Shown in pieces: positions 63,244-64,000 of a stretch of 64,000 nucleotides of DNA. The notes under the pieces are model-generated. The model made no database searches. It was not told the DNA's origin and worked only from the letters and a program-made list of their open reading frames with translations. Source of the stretch: an uncultured Lysobacter sp. (lineage in GTDB: Bacteria > Pseudomonadota > Gammaproteobacteria > Xanthomonadales > Xanthomonadaceae); assembly GCA_946480055.1 (NCBI GenBank), contig CAMLID010000001.1, positions 1 to 64,000 of the forward strand, in the 5' to 3' direction. The translations under genes were made by a program, and so were the position numbers. The number at the start of each line of letters is the position of its first letter. Positions within the stretch are counted from its first letter, which is position 1.

Positions 63244-63278
63244 TCCCGACATATCCCGCGAATTCCCGCACTTTCCCG
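63244..63278. repeat. Four TCCCG iterons with exact 10-base spacing
   Basis: TCCCG occurs at 63244, 63254, 63264 and 63274, so every repeat lies on the same face of the helix. The stretch is in the gap between dusA and the integrase gene. Helically phased short repeats are typical of recombinase arm sites or other multi-protein binding. Confidence 0.8.
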
Positions 63279-63285
63279 AGCTAGA

Positions 63286-63318
63286 TGTACCATCGGTGTA
63301 CCTCGATTGGGTGGTACA
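63286..63318. promoter_or_regulatory. TGTACC repeats next to the integrase start
   Basis: TGTACC at 63286-63291 and 63297-63302 (11-base step) and its inverse GGTACA at 63313-63318, which ends one base before the integrase ATG. They could be operator or recombinase binding sites. Confidence 0.5.
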
Positions 63319-63319
63319 C

Positions 63320-64000
63320 ATGGCGACTTTCCAGCAACGCGGCGACAAGTGGCGAGCCATTGTCCGCCGAAAGGGCTTCAAGCCCAAGTCCCGGACGTTT
63401 CCCACCAAGACGTCAGCGAAGATCTGGGCTGATCGCATTGAGCGCGAGTTGGCCGAACAGGAGGCGCGAGGAGCATCCGAGTTGGATGACGCGACCGTCG
63501 GTGCCCTGGTCGACTGGTACCGAGACTATGTCGGCAAGCTCAAACGAATCAGCCTCACCCAGAAGGGCAACCTGACGCGCGTCAAGGAAGGCCTGGGTGC
63601 CAAGCTGGCCAATCGCCTGACCGCGGCCGATGTCATTGAACACGTCCGGCGCCGGCGACAAGGAGAGCACGTCAACTCTGCAGGTATGCGAGTTCCTGCG
63701 TGCGGCGGTGCAACGATGAGCGTGGAACTTGGGTACCTGTCGGAGATGCTCAAGGTGGCCAAGTCCATGGGCAAGCTCACGCTGCCACACGACCCAGTCG
63801 CGGAGGCTCGGCCGGCGCTACGCCTGGTCAAGCTGGTCTCGAAGTCACTCAAGCGCACTCGTCGCCCGACGCGAGACGAACTCGATCGATTGAGGGCTCA
63901 TTTCCATGCGCAGGCGTGGCGAATGAAGATTCCCATGGCAGACATCGTCGACTTCGCTGTAGGGACTGCAAAGCGCCAAGAAGAGATCACGCGATTGCTG
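63320..64000 (+). CDS. Tyrosine recombinase (integrase) at dusA, continues past the window
   Basis: The frame opens at ATG 63320 with MATFQQRGDKWRAIVRRKGF, an N-terminal arm-binding type start of phage-like integrases, and continues with PTKTSAKIWADRIERELAEQEARG and a core-binding region. Near residues 215-227 TAKRQEEITRLL holds the first catalytic Arg. The C-terminus with the nucleophilic Tyr is outside the window. Codon use is clearly less GC-rich than elsewhere (for example CGA, ATT, CAA, TTG), suggesting transfer. The gene is transcribed away from dusA, which is on the other strand. Confidence 0.88.
   Translation, partial: MATFQQRGDKWRAIVRRKGFKPKSRTFPTKTSAKIWADRIERELAEQEARGASELDDATVGALVDWYRDYVGKLKRISLTQKGNLTRVKEGLGAKLANRLTAADVIEHVRRRRQGEHVNSAGMRVPACGGATMSVELGYLSEMLKVAKSMGKLTLPHDPVAEARPALRLVKLVSKSLKRTRRPTRDELDRLRAHFHAQAWRMKIPMADIVDFAVGTAKRQEEITRLL

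Overview
The window is uniformly GC-rich chromosomal DNA of a gammaproteobacterium in the Xanthomonadaceae. Lysobacter is the best guess, from overall gene content: an intact homogentisate route, kynA, a secreted ExeM-type nuclease, PhoP/PhoQ, an E1/E2 dehydrogenase cluster with Xanthomonas-like layout, and many 'GGGGTAGGAGCGGC' repeats. The species call is inference; no database was searched.

Layout. 1-6.9 kb (all minus): a Trp-rich leader reading frame, then trpG, a small exported protein, trpD, a small monooxygenase-fold protein, isoaspartyl dipeptidase, cyanophycinase and cyanophycin synthetase (cut by the left edge), with gaps of at most 34 bases from trpG onward. 7-10.4 kb: a two-component system, a small Lys/Ala-rich exported protein and a SIMPL-domain protein. 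10.5-15.1 kb: trpE with its own Trp-rich leader, a lipid kinase, rraA, rpe and a DnaJ-domain protein. 15.3-20 kb (plus): purC, an SMR pump, an Mpo1-like protein, an EamA transporter, a Cys-rich lipoprotein and a periplasmic protein. 20-26.5 kb (minus): an epimerase-like protein, nhaA, a Ca/Na exchanger, a lipoprotein, hmgA and hppD, with a divergent MarR regulator. 27-32.6 kb: a DUF6265-like protein, two tandem peptide transporters, a Nudix protein and kynA. 32.8-41.6 kb (plus): secreted nuclease, dehydrogenase E1 alpha, E1 beta, SH3 and cupin proteins, E2, two VOC proteins. 41.7-50.6 kb: DUF4242 protein, two diguanylate cyclases, a metallo-beta-lactamase-fold protein, trpS, CsbD, entericidin, arginase. 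51-58 kb: tRNA-Thr, SPOR protein and a short relative, coaX-birA-plsY, a DAK2-DegV protein, mtfA. 58.4-63.2 kb: phoQ, phoP, a PepSY-like protein, an amidinotransferase-fold hydrolase and dusA.

At the right edge, just upstream of dusA, lies the start of a tyrosine recombinase gene with plainly different codon use. Between the two are four TCCCG repeats spaced exactly 10 bases apart. This looks like the boundary of an integrative element inserted at dusA, most of which is outside the window.

Main points for follow-up: (1) two related leader peptides carrying a Gly-Trp-Arg-Trp-Trp core, one before trpE and one before trpG, the trpE leader running through the trpE ribosome-binding site; (2) the cyanophycin genes lying in the same closely spaced gene string as trpGD, so perhaps under tryptophan control; (3) the dusA-linked element; (4) an E2 acyltransferase whose active-site HxxxDG motif reads HxxxTG. 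Tryptophan-related genes recur (trpE, trpG, trpD, trpS, kynA), but trpC, trpB and trpA are not in the window.
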